This document shows positions 1-10,040 of a stretch of 64,000 nt of DNA, in pieces (position 1 is the first letter of the stretch; every line of letters begins with the position of its first letter). The stretch is taken from positions 32,800,790 through 32,864,789 of the forward strand of contig NC_088206.1 of assembly GCF_037126465.1 (NCBI RefSeq). The letters run 5' to 3'. Under the pieces are notes generated by a model. That model saw only the letters and a list, made by a program, of their open reading frames with translations, had not been told where the DNA came from and searched no databases. The stretch is from Ornithodoros turicata. Lineage: Eukaryota; Arthropoda; Arachnida; Ixodida; Argasidae. Made by a program: the position numbers and the translations under genes.

Positions 1-1010
1 ATATGCGCAAGTTCCACCACATTACACGCTATAAATTCATTACTGTCAAGTTGAAAGTGCCACTCCGTTATGGGGTACACGACCCCACAACACAAACAAG
101 GAAAAGCAAAGGAAAGTTTAGTAAAATTGGAGGTTAGTAAAATAAATGGGGGTACGGGGGAAGGGGGCCAGGCGGGGGGAGTTCCGGCTCTTCACTCACA
201 GCTAGGTAGTCAAGAACTATACCCGGCTAACCTTTCCTTCTTTTTCCCGGTTGAGCTAACCTTTCCGTCTTTTTTTCTTACTAAATATATCCCCCCCTTG
301 TTATCTCATAATAGTGATTTCAACCTCATCACCGTCTGCATATCTGAGCTTTCGATTGCCCTCATGCTAGTCTTTTGCCTATTAGTTGTAAGTTCCTCTG
401 TCCCCCCGCCCCCCAGGGAATTCTTTGTGGTAGTACAAAAAAAGGCAAAAAAGGAAGGTCCAAAACGAAAATAAAAAAGAGAAAGAAATCGTGCGAAATA
501 GAAATGCACATAATGTTACAAAGGATAAAAGGGGGAGAAAACGACACGAAGCAACACAAGCGGCTCCGTAAAGTGGGTTTCACCTGTTACCAAATTGCTA
601 CATTTCGCCATTCATGGCGGAAACTTACCTACAATCTGGCCACAATGGTAGTTTTGTAAGGTGGGCTTCACCTAATGCACCCGTGCGCTAGGTGAAGCCG
701 ACTTGGGGAATGGTGACGCCTACCAAAGCAATGCCTCCTTTTTGGCAAGCATGTGGGTTCCTCCTACTTTATGCTCTCAGTGTGATTATTACCCTTGTGA
801 TTCCTATTACCCTATATCTATCTGTTAGCTCAGTGTCCCTATTGGCAAACCTCCAACGCTTATCAGGGTGAAGATGTCACATGTGATGATCCAGTGGCCC
901 TGCTACTTATGACGAATTTGTGAATTTCAGATGCTTTTCACGGATCGATTTCCGCGAACAACGCAGCTGAGCCAGCACACACCTCATTATAATTCATTAT
1001 AATTTATTCC
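1..1010. other. Unassigned AT-rich sequence
   Basis: No gene or recognisable repeat is visible here. The open frames are short, overlap on both strands and run through homopolymer tracts, so they look like chance frames. A segment around 570-720 contains short inverted motifs (GTGGGTTTCACCT and AGGTGAAGCC), which suggests an old repeat, but no boundary is clear. Confidence 0.5.
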
Positions 1011-1796
1011 CCTCATTATAATTCACTGGCTTGCACTGTGGCATTGAGGAATGCTCCGTCACCCTCCCAGGTGTATATCGCTCCCTGAGTGACCCCTGGT
1101 TTTGCTAATTCCGAACGATGCGCAGCTACCCAGAGCTGACCAGCCGCAAACACGGCGAAACACGTGTCCTCTGGTGCTGTCGCATCGTTCCATGAGTATC
1201 TGGTTCTCTGCGTGCAGCCATACAGGCCATCTTAATCTGTCATTTTGAATTTCAAACACGTCCAGTGTCATATACTTGTTTCTTTAATGGCTTTTTCCCC
1301 ATCATTATAATTCACTGGCTTGCACTGTGGCATTGAGGAGTGCTCAGTCACCCTCCCAGGTGTAGATCGCTCGCTGAGCGGCCCCTGGTTTGCCAATTCC
1401 GAACGATGCGCAGCTACCCAGAGTTGACGAGCCGCAAACACGGCGAAACACTTGTCTACAGTGAAAGAGTGTCAGGTGCTATCGCATCGTTCCGTGAGTA
1501 TTTGTTTCTCTGCGTGCAGTCATAGAAGCCATCTTAATCTAATTTTGAATTTCAAACACGTCTAGTGTCATTTATTTGTTTCTTTAATGGCTTTTTTTCT
1601 CTCATTATAATTCACTGCCTTGCACTGTGGCATTGAGGAGTGCTCAGTCATCCTCCCAGGTGTATATCGCTCGCTGATCGAGCGACCCCTGGTTTGCCAA
1701 TTCCGAACGATGCGCAGCTACCCAGAGCTGACGAGCCGCAAACACGGTGAAACACCTGTCCTCTGGTGCTGTCGCATCGTTCAATGAGTATTATTA
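1011..1796. repeat. Tandem repeat, about 290-300 bp, three units
   Basis: Three head-to-tail units begin at about 1012, 1301 and 1601, each opening with CTCATTATAATTCACTG. Each unit carries GCACTGTGGCATTGAGG, the CCGAACGATGCGCAGCTAC block and a closing CAAACACGTCCAGTGTCAT. The third unit is truncated near 1796. Units differ by scattered substitutions and small indels, for example an added AGCGACC-like stretch in unit 3. No coding capacity is apparent. Confidence 0.85.
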
Positions 1797-1850
1797 TCCG
1801 ATATTATTATTATTATTTATACTACATTTTATTTCTATATATAATTAGCG

Positions 1851-1930
1851 GAAGCTCACGTAGCACGTGATGTCCTCCCGTCAGGGTGAGCGACTCACCA
1901 CTAAAAGCCCAGTACAAAGTCAGTAAAGTG
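1851..1930 (-). repeat. Left half of a split hammerhead-family repeat unit
   Basis: This stretch matches the second half of the about 236-bp unit that forms the array at 11974-15543 (CACGTAG, GTGATGTCC, GGGTGAG, GCCCAGTACAAAG). It breaks at 1930, where a TA-target transposon begins, and resumes at 7065. An uninterrupted relative at 7277-7340 shows the original junction. This half does not contain the ribozyme core. Confidence 0.75.
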
Positions 1931-2547
1931 CCGTAATTTCACGCGTACTAGCCGCGGCTTATGCGCGATTTTTTTTCTCACGGGCGCTCTGCGGCTTATC
2001 CACCGGTGCGGCTTATCTGATGACTATCTTCCCTGGTACTTTCCCCATATGCCGGTTTTAAAGGGTTTCTGACCAGAAGCTGGAGGGATTTTTCCGCAGT
2101 GGCTTTAGATAGAATACACAAAAGCAACTTCACATACGAAAATGCATGCCTCAACACCTGGTAGTTTTCGTAAACTCGAATTTTAAACATCGCGGTTCAC
2201 GCCGACGCTGGCACACCTAGCGTCAAACCAAGAAAACGTACGCATATATAAAAAAACTCATCTGGTCATCCCACTGGGATGACGTCAAACGCCCATGCAA
2301 TCAGCGCGCAGAATGCCGTCACGTGATCAAGCACTACAATAACTTTCTGCAAGAACCAACATTTTTACGCCAATATACTGTTGTCACAATGTCTGGAAAT
2401 AAAAAGAATGTACGTACTTCGACATCTGCGTCCTGTTTTATAACTGTAATAATCCAATTAGCGACTTCCGTGCAAAGAGGAACTAGCTACGAGCTATACG
2501 ACGACTTTCGGGATCCAGCGCACTAGCTGTTTGACAGCGTTAGTGTA

Positions 2548-3042
2548 GTGTGTGTATTTCCAGGTTTTCCTTTTTTATATCTTTTGGAACAGCCGAGCAA
2601 TTTATCGAGGTACACTATTGGACTTCATTTGACATGCCTCTCGGTTGTGTCGTCAAAGCGAAATTTCTTGGCGGGCATTCAGTTCCATACGATACTGCGC
2701 GTTCAACCGCTGTGGCAGGTATGGCTTGACAGTATTGAAGGGTGTCATGACAGCGCCGTAGAGAAGTGCAGATTTTGCCAATCGCATTTGAAGAATGCAG
2801 GCTATGAGAGGGACCCGTCAGTTGAGCAACAACTGGGGTTGAGTACAAAGAACCTCCGCCTACAGCAGTCCGCAGTGCCTTCCTTGAATCTATCTTCCAA
2901 GACTGTTGCATCTGGACGTGACGAGGTTAGTGCCTTCTGTATAATTTATACAGTGATTAGTCTGCTTGTGAGAATTACGTTGTGGCATGCAGATGTTAGA
3001 TCATTTACGCAACAAAGAAAAATAAGGATGAAAGCCAATTGA
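2548..3042 (+). pseudogene. THAP-domain protein remnant in the TTAA element
   Basis: The 164-codon frame contains a degenerate THAP zinc-finger (C2CH) DNA-binding domain at about residues 28-115. A Cys is followed by an F-H pair, then WQVWLDSI (the conserved Trp region), CQSH (the C-x2-H zinc pair) and AVPSL, the invariant AVPT-like box. The usual second N-terminal Cys is not visible, so zinc binding is probably lost. No clear ATG opens the domain. In Kolobok and P-type elements such domains bind the transposon ends. A GACGAGGTTAGTG site near 2923 could be an old splice donor. The mirrored arrangement in the TTAA element at 29920-35552 supports the assignment. Confidence 0.6.
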
Positions 3043-3587
3043 AGTTTACGCACTAAATCAAAAGATTACAATTCCGTGTGTTGTTCAGAATGCAGCCATG
3101 CCAATGCAGTAAGCAACATCCACAGTACGTAAAATGAAGCTGTGTATTCCGCATCTAGGTGTAACATTTTAATTGTCACAGGAATGTGCACCAATGTAGT
3201 TCATGACTTCCTTGGACAAGATGTGGAACCAAATGTTGGAAATACAGGGCAGGGATCAGGCACAAGTTTTCTTCTATTTGTTTTCCTTGTAATATGCAGC
3301 ATACTGCACATAGTAAAGGAGGGCTCTGGATTCTAAACCAACCCAGTTGAAATCCTTAGTTTACCCCAAGCATTACTATTGTTGTCTAATCTGGGGAAAC
3401 ACCACAGAGGGCAACTACAATAAAATTGCAGTGCACACAAAAAAAAAAAGATAGCCTGGTGTACAACAACCATGTCTACAGGTGCAATGTGCTGGACCCT
3501 CGTTGCAAAGAGGCCCACCAGGGGTGCCACTACCATCCATCCGTCCGTCCGTCCGTCCATTTATTTTGCATGTATATAGATTATATA

Positions 3588-5390
3588 CAGAGTGTTTCAT
3601 TTAACTCGAACCCCACCTTAAAAAAATAACTGCTCATTGCATCACAACGAAACCAACTGCATAGTATTACTAGTAGCCTAAAGTGTAGAGTATTTTTGTA
3701 CCGAAATTAATTACTTAATCAGTGGAAATTAATTTTATAACGTTCTACTCACCGGGATTACAACAAAGATGTTAATTGTAAAGTTGTAGGCGCTGCCATG
3801 AGAAAATGAATCGTGTGGCTTGTAACACTCTAGCTCTAACGACTCGTTTTCTCCCGGGCCTGCAGAAACGTGCCCGGACTTCCGAAACTTGGATGGAGCA
3901 TGTTTCCGTCACGCCAAAAGAGCGCTCGATCGCAGCGCCCTCCCACGTCCACTTGACGAAAAAGGAGATATGCGATCCATTCCACCTACACTCTTATCTA
4001 TCATCCTTGCATCGTGCCGTATCTGCTAGACGATCAGAGGGCGCAGTGACGATGACAACGCGGCGCTTCGTCTTTTTATTGTTTGATTCCCGCCTGTTTT
4101 TTTCTTCTTTCACCGTGATGCAACTGTAAGTACGGGACAAGGAATGTTATCTTTCAACCGAAGCACCTTGATTCTTTGTTCACTTTCGTCTCCGTACACG
4201 CACTCCTTGTTGGGTGCTCTGCGGGTCAACTAATGCCCTATTCCAACGAAGAAAGAGCTGACATGGTGCTTGCCCTAGGTGCTGCACAGAGCAATAAGAA
4301 AAAGGCAGGAAATATTTTTTCATAACTGACATCCCGGCAGGAGACCAAGCCCTGCGATGATTGTTCGTCAGTACGAGACGCTATAAGAATTTGGCAAGTT
4401 TTCCCGAAAGCGTCGTAGGTCATCGACACCTTCAGACGACGTTCGAACCAACATCCTGGCGTTCTTTGAGGCACACCCTCTAGCCAGCATCCGCGAGGCC
4501 AGAAGTCAGAGTTGCGTTCCGTTGTCGACAGTGTGGAGGGTAGCAAAAGAGGCTTGCCTCCATCCTTACCACGTTCAACTGCAACAACAGTTGCAGCAAG
4601 AAGACTTCGAAAACCGGTTGCACTATGCCAACTGGCTTTTACGCGCTGTCAGTCAGAACCCGCAATTTTTTAGTAACGTCATCCGGACAGACGATGCAAA
4701 CTTCTCCCGGGACGCGCAGGTGAACCTGCACAACGCTCATTATTGGAGTACCACCAACCCCATTGGTCCCATCATCAATAAAAATGGTCCCTCAACGTCT
4801 AGCGCGGCATTTGCGACGGAACCCTCATTGAACCCGTCTTCCTTGATGGGACATTGACGGCGGACAGATACCTAAACGAGGTTCTTCAGGGCCTCGTGGA
4901 AGAGTTCTACGCCAACCTCCCACTCGTGCGATATGGCCAGCTGTGGTTTCAGCACGATGGCGCTCCCGCACACAGCTCCAGCCCAGCTCGCGCCTATCTC
5001 GACCACGCATTTCCTAACCAGTGGGTGGGAAGGTTCGGACCAGTGCCATGGCCTGCCAGGTCCCCGGACCTTACGCCTCTGTATTTCTTTTTATGGGGAT
5101 ATGTGAAGGACCGCGTGTACGTCGAGGACACGACAACACCTGATGCCCTCAAGGCGAAGATCACTCAAGTTTGCCGTGGAATCCCCTAGGACATGTTGCG
5201 GAGGGCGATCGAGAACACAATCAGGAGATGCCGATTTTGTGTAATGATGTACGGCGACCTCTTCGAGCACCTGCTCTGAATGTCCATAATATTGTTTCTG
5301 TTATGTTGGAATACATGTGCGAAATGCAGACTCACGTTGTCCTGTCTTAAAGTAAGTTGTCATTAAAATAAGTTAACATCAAAAAGAGGC
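3588..5390 (+). mobile_element. Mariner-type element, DUF4817/DDE family, copy 1 (decayed)
   Basis: The left end at 3588 reads CAGAGTGTTTCATTTAACTC after TATATA and matches both ends of the copy at 13354-15113 (CAGGGTGTTTCATTTAACTC). A 5' region of about 640 bp precedes the transposase frame. No matching right terminal repeat can be seen after the transposase stop at 5279, so the right boundary (about 5390) is a guess and the 3' end is probably lost. It sits within the TTAA element. Confidence 0.75.
4233..5279 (+). pseudogene. Mariner-type transposase (DUF4817 N-terminus plus DDE domain), broken
   Basis: The protein begins MPYSNEERADMVLALG, a DUF4817-type helix-turn-helix start, and ends FEHLL. 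A DDE nuclease domain follows the N-terminal part: a degraded RTDDANF block holds the first Asp, QHDGAPAH the second, and SPDLTPLYFFLWG lies where the family usually has PLDFF, so the third catalytic Asp appears to be Tyr. Breaks include a stop about 27 codons in, a stop in the QYETL-EFGK stretch, a frameshift around 4780-4855 and a stop after CRGIP near 5190. Intact relatives cut and rejoin DNA at TA sites. This copy cannot be functional. Confidence 0.85.
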
Positions 5391-5561
5391 AATTACTTTT
5401 ATCTTGCTCTTTTCTGTTTTCCCTGTGCAGCACTTAGGGGAAGCATCATACCCGCTGGCTCTTCGCAGGAATAAAGCATTGCTTGTGCCACAAACCATTT
5501 TACAGAGAGTGGCTGTAACTGTCTGAAAGATTCTTCAAATGCTGTTATAGTCTGAATATTC

Positions 5562-6354
5562 CTATAGTATGGCTATGAATGACCATGAACTGTACTGGAC
5601 TAAGTTACTTATAGACACAAACTGTCCATATACTAAGTCCACTTTTCCATAAACATGAACGAAATGAGGGAAATTACGGCAGGACGTACTTCCACCTAGT
5701 ATCTTGGGTATTTCAAGCATGTAGTAGTTACTATGGGAAAGGCTTTGCATATCCTGTTCACTGCACAGGCTGGTATAACCATTGTCTTGTTTTTTTTTTT
5801 TTTCAAGTTTGTGCAACACCCATCTCACGAACTGTTGGTATGTTGTGTATCTGTATTTCCTGTATGAGACACGCAAGCTTTGAACAAAGCTAGTGGGACG
5901 CCGAGTACTAATTCAGCTGCACTCTTTCTGAATAAGTGACGAACAATGACGAAAAGTTCAGAATAACTATTTTGTATTGAAACCAACCAGCATGATTGTG
6001 CTTTTTACTTGTGAATATGAGCGCTAGGTTCGTGCTGCCCTCGAAGTGGAGCATATGCACTCGACTTCTTTCGGCATTATTATGCATGAACCACTCCTGC
6101 CCCTTTAGACGGCACCTTCAAACACGAAATTTACACAAAATGTTCATGAGCTTCATCATGATGAAGGCTGAAAGCTCATCTAGCAGTCTGTTGTTGGAAC
6201 TTTCTCTTCATGCTGAAGTCGATTCGCGGCTGAACATTTCAAAAGCAAGGCTTCCGAACTCTGCTGCACGTAGCAGAACGTCCCTCTCAGTTGCTGAAAG
6301 GTAGCTGAAAAGCTGACTTGTTGACTCCGCTGTGCTTCCTCCTTCGACGTCCAT
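5562..6354 (-). pseudogene. P2X7-C-terminal-like zinc-binding domain gene remnant
   Basis: Read leftwards from an ATG at 6354, the first block encodes MDVEGGSTAESTSQ and an acidic Ser-rich stretch, then breaks at a stop near 6210. Further on, MPKEVECIC (near 6060-6085) matches the Cys-rich MPTEVE-CC part of P2X7-C-terminal-like domains, and YRYTTYQQFVRW (near 5840-5870) matches their conserved YRYxxYRQFxRW block. The domain is scattered across frames and probably exons. The order equals that of the better-preserved gene at 30170-32640. Its role in the element is unknown. Confidence 0.5.
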
Positions 6355-7064
6355 ATTGAAAAAGCACCCAGCAATACGGAAGTTGCGGAAACCACCCGAA
6401 CTTCCGGTGTGGACTTTCCTCCAATAAACGTCGCGGGCGTTTTACGTCATACACTAAGGTAAACCAATGCATAATAGCTAGACTTTTGCGCTAATCGGAC
6501 GAGTTGAGGGCTGAAAGCGAAACCGCTTTTCGGCTCCTTGTTTAGAATAGTTCGCGGCTCCGCAGAGACGAAACGTTTCAATTGTAACTTGGAGGCACCA
6601 TGTAGGTTCGTTATCCATACAAACAAAGATATTTACCAGGTTCTGGTCAGAGACCCTTTAACAAAAGGGCCGACAGTGTCTCTGGAACAGCACCGCCCTG
6701 CCAATGCACAAACAATGCGTAACAGGGAAACGTAACGCCCACATTCGACTAGACTGACCTTCCTGGTGCCTTCCCACAAGCAACTTTAACGAAAGTGGTG
6801 ACAGTGATTCATGTATTCTGGAAGGCTGCTGACCGGTTGATCCATGAAAGACACACAAGGTTCAAACGGAGCTTGGTAGAACAATAGAACTGATCTCCTT
6901 TGTTGTACACCATGCCGACCCCGGAGTGTGGGCCACAGGATTTATGACCTTTATGGTCTCCTCGCACAAATCAGTCGTGTCGTATTGCCCGCGGCTTATC
7001 TGCCCGAAAATTTTCAAAACGTTCCTAAAAACGGGTCCCGCGGCTTATATGCGTGAAATTATGG

Positions 7065-7345
7065 TATTTCAGGAAGAAAATTAGCCAAGGCTCTTTGGCT
7101 GCACGTGTAGTATGTGTTTATAAGTGCTAAAAGTCGCCTTAGCAGCACTGGACTGCTGTTTCGGCCTTATTGGGCCATCGCCAGAAGTGTGCATGCAGGC
7201 GACGTTTGAGCGAGTGGCGTCGGACGTCACGTGGCACGTGATATCCTCCCGTCAAGGTGAGCAACTCGCAACTGAAAGCCCAGTACAAAGCAAGTAATGT
7301 ATTTCAGAAAGAAAAGTAGCCGAGGCTCTTTGGCTGCACGTGGCA
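7065..7345 (-). repeat. Hammerhead-family repeat units flanking the TA transposon
   Basis: Positions 7065-7104 continue the unit interrupted at 1930. 7105-7345 is one further unit of the family found at 11974-15543. On the minus strand, the ribozyme region at about 7172-7195 reads CTGGCGATGG, CCCAATAAGGC, CGAAACAG, so the CUGANGA box has changed and self-cleavage is unlikely. Stem II, the CGAAA box and a CAGTG arm are still recognisable. Confidence 0.7.
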
Positions 7346-7923
7346 CACGCGCACGCAATCTGCAAGATAGCTTATGTTGAATTCCAATTGCAGAGTCGGA
7401 GCAAGTGGCAGACTCGGCAATGGAGCGGCTTGATCTGGCCTAGAGCAACTGATCCGAATCCGCGACTGGAACACTTGCGCCCAACTTGGAGTTTAGCCCT
7501 GGCCAATCTCCCTCGGTGGATGGCGGCCAGAGACGGAGGAAGAAGAAGAAGAAGGTACTCATGTTCCATTATAACGCCATGTTTTGCAACATCAATGTCC
7601 TTCTAATCTCCTAACGTTGCCATTGTAATGTCTGACTTATCGCTTCCTTCATGAAACATAATAGCCAACGTACGACGCGAAAGACTATAGTCACGGCGAA
7701 GACGCGTTGTGAGGCGGCCATGTTGGCGAAGCAGAGACAGGAAATAGGAGGCACAAGCGACAAGTGACACGTCACATAGAGTTCCGGTTGAATCTGCCTA
7801 TTTTGGGGGAGCAGTCTGGGTTGCTCCCTGGAGCGACCTTGGCTCGAATGCCGCTCCGAAGCTCCCATTGGGAGACTCCAGAACTGTTCCCAACCTGCCA
7901 ATCGAACAGACTTGCTCTCGGCG
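7346..7923. other. Unassigned sequence with a GAAGAA run
   Basis: Nothing coding is supported here. A GGAGGAAGAAGAAGAAGAAGG tract ends near 7553 and resembles the (GAA)n tail of the LINE at 16727-18183, so an old LINE 3' end is possible. The segment 7799-7923 shares GCTCC and CTCGG words with the satellite that follows and may be its parental sequence. Confidence 0.35.
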
Positions 7924-9083
7924 GAGCAACAAAACTTGCTCCGGAGGCGCCCGGAATCTTCCATTGGAATTCAACATTAGTTCATTCTAAAACCAACGAA
8001 CCAAATGATTCGTAAGCAACAAAACTTGCTCCGGAGGCGCCCGGAATCTGCCATTGGAATTGAACATTAGTTCATTCTAAAACCAACGAACCAAATGATT
8101 CGTGAGCAACAAAACTTGCTCCGGAGGCGCCCGGAATCTTCCATTGGAATTCAACATTAGTTCATTCTAAAACCAACGAACCAAATGATTCGTGAGCAAC
8201 AAAACTTGCTCCGGAGGCGCCCGGAATCTGCCATTGGAATTGAACATTAGTTCATTCTAAAACCAACGAACCAAATGATTCGTGAGCAACAAAACTTGCT
8301 CCGGAGGCGCCCGGAATCTGCCATTGGAATTGAACATTAGTTCATTCTAAAACCAACGAACCAAATGATTCGTGAGCAACAAAACTTGCTCCGGAGGCGC
8401 CCGGAATCTGCCATTGGAATTGAACATTAGTTCATTCTAAAACCAACGAACCAAATGATTCGTGAGCAACAAAACTTGCTCCGGAGGCGCCCGGAATCTG
8501 CCATTGGAATTGAACATTAGTTCATTCTAAAACCAACGAACCAAATGATTCGTGAGCAACAAAACTTGCTCCGGAGGCGCCCGGAATCTGCCATTGGAAT
8601 AGTTCATTCTAAAACCAACGAACCAAATGATTCGTGAGCAACAAAACTTGCTCCGGAGGCGCCCGGAATCTGCCATTGGAATTGAACATTAGTTCATTCT
8701 AAAACCAACGAACCAAATGATTCGTGAGCAACAAAACTTGCTCCGGAGGCGCCCGGAATCTGCCATTGGAATTGAACATTAGTTCATTCTAAAACCAACG
8801 AACCAAATGATTCGTGAGCAACAAAACTTGCTCCGGAGGCGCCCGGAATCTGCCATTGGAATTGAACATTAGTTCATTCTAAAACCAACGAACCAAATGA
8901 TTCGTGAGCAACAAAACTTGCTCCGGAGGCGCCCGGAATCTGCCATTGGAATTCAACATTAGTTCATTCTAAAACCAACGAACCAAATGATTCGTGAGCA
9001 ACAAAACTTGCTCCGGAGGCGCCCAGAATCTGCCATTGGAATTCAACATTAGTTCATTCTAAAATCAACGAACCAAATCATTC
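7924..9083. repeat. 90-bp satellite array, about 13 units
   Basis: Units of 90 bp run head to tail with starts at 8014, 8104, 8194, 8284, 8374, 8464 and 8554, then 8635, 8725, 8815, 8905 and 8995. Each opens GAGCAACAAAACTTGCTCC, which contains a short inverted GAGCAA/TTGCTC pair, and closes AACCAAATGATTCGT. The unit at 8554 is 9 bp short, lacking most of TTGAACATT. Most units are nearly identical; the first and last few differ (CTTCC against CTGCC, TTC against TTG), as expected where arrays homogenise from the middle. Confidence 0.95.
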
Positions 9084-9386
9084 ACCAAAGGGTTGTCACC
9101 CATGTGAAGGACGTAGATGTCAAATATGCAAATCAATGCAAAATACCGTGCCACCATAGTCGAAAGTACTAGTTCTCACTTCAGAGTGACAATTAGAGCA
9201 AACTAAGATAGAGAAACGGGGTAGTTGGTAAGTCACACCTAAGGTTTTTTTGCAGCAGAGAGACAAGGACAGAAGAAACAGGCAGGAAGGCTGCGAACTC
9301 ACAACTAAAGGAAAATTTTATTGTTGACACACTTAAATAGGTAATTTCCATGGCGTGAGCACTAGGAACATTAGGGCACGTGAAGA

Positions 9387-9660
9387 CTAGGAATCATTAT
9401 CGATATACATTATCTCAGCTTGTTTGAGATCAATGGATGGTGTGCTTACACATTTATCACCTGCTTTGTGAATCAAGTAGGCTTCAAGGATCTCCCTATC
9501 CACTTGGTTTTGAAAAGTAGCTGCTATTGTGTGTGTTTTTTTTTAATAGTGGTTGACATCCGCAGTTTGCACAGATGACCAGACGGGGTGTTAGATTTTT
9601 GGGCAGCAGTGTGTTCTCTCAACCTCGTGTTTACACATCTGCCCGTTTGGCCTATATAGA
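9387..9660 (-). pseudogene. Penelope-like retroelement, GIY-YIG endonuclease fragment (minus)
   Basis: Read leftwards from 9660 the frame gives IGQTGRCVNTRLREH, then GHLC, the core of a GIY-YIG nuclease as found at the C-terminus of Penelope-like elements. After a poly-A run near 9545 a one-base shift restores an open frame: ATFQNQVDREILEAYLIHKAG and then a TAG stop at 9387. The reverse transcriptase part is absent, so the copy is 5' truncated. It abuts, head to head, another GIY-YIG fragment on the plus strand. Confidence 0.8.
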
Positions 9661-9663
9661 TTT

Positions 9664-10040
9664 TGCTGTAAAAAAATTAGAGCAAACCAAGACTGTAATT
9701 CGTCGAACGTTATCTATCTCGTGCAATGTAACGCATGCCAAGCGCAGTACGTGGGCCATACAAAAATCGCATTCAGAATCAGATTTAACAATGAAAAAAT
9801 GGCTAGGAAGCAAGCGAGCTGGTGAAGATGATGCATAATGTAAAAACCCCGCGACTAGGGAACACGAAGGGACAGACACAACACGAAGTCTCGAGACTTC
9901 GTGTTGTGTCTGTCCCTTCGTGTTCCTTAGTCTCGGGGTTTTCACATTATGCAGATTTAACAATCACCGATCGGACGTGACGAAAAAAACGAATCTTCCA
10001 GTTTCACGCCATTTTAGCCAGCCAGAGCCGCGTTTACATG
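9664..10040 (+). pseudogene. Penelope-like retroelement, GIY-YIG endonuclease fragment (plus), interrupted
   Basis: The frame at 9696-9792 encodes NVIYLVQCNACQAQYVGHT and then the start of RIRFNN. This has the Cys pair and YVG box of a Penelope GIY-YIG domain. At 9793 it is interrupted by a 159-bp palindromic insertion. The frame resumes at 9952 with RFNNHRSDVTKK, including the catalytic-region Arg and His. The 13-bp direct repeat at the break makes the join unambiguous. The reverse transcriptase region is missing upstream. Confidence 0.8.
9793..9951. repeat. Palindromic insertion with 13-bp target duplication
   Basis: CAGATTTAACAAT occurs at 9780-9792 and 9952-9964 on either side of the insertion. 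Within it, 9833-9952 is a near-perfect palindrome with arms of about 60 bp centred on TCTCGAGA near 9892. The arms contain GGGACAGACACAACACGAAG and GGGGTTTT motifs. The first 40 bp are not palindromic. The variable, longish duplication suits a retrotransposition event, perhaps of Penelope terminal-repeat sequence, rather than cut-and-paste. Confidence 0.8.

Larger units (their letters stand above)
2062..6657. mobile_element. TTAA-target (Kolobok-like) DNA transposon, copy 1
   Basis: TTAA lies at 2058-2061 and 6658-6661. Inside it are inverted ends reading AGGGTTTCTGACCAGAAGC on the left, and AGGGTCTCTGACCAGAACC when the right end is reverse-complemented. A THAP DNA-binding domain remnant is encoded on the plus strand near the left end and a P2X7-C-terminal-like remnant on the minus strand near the right end, so the two genes converge. 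TTAA targets and THAP domains are both known for Kolobok elements, which is the basis of the name. No DDE transposase core was found. A mariner copy occupies 3588 to about 5350. Confidence 0.7.
1931..7064. mobile_element. TA-target DNA transposon with CCRTAATTTCACGC ends
   Basis: The ends are inverted copies: CCGTAATTTCACGCG on the left, and the complement of CGTGAAATTATGG on the right. Both are followed inward by a GCCGCGG motif. The flanks are TG (probably mutated TA) at 1929-1930 and TA at 7065-7066. The uninterrupted repeat at 7277-7310 shows a single TA there, so the insertion is well supported. Without the nested TTAA element at 2062-6657 it would be only about 0.5 kb, so it is a MITE. 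Its superfamily is unknown; a Tc1/mariner/pogo relative fits the TA target. Confidence 0.75.

Noticed and set aside
70..659. Overlapping 67-134 codon frames
   Set aside because: They overlap on both strands, contain homopolymer-derived Lys/Pro/Phe runs and match no family.
7924..9083. CRISPR array
   Set aside because: Units are contiguous 90-bp copies without variable spacers, in a eukaryotic context.
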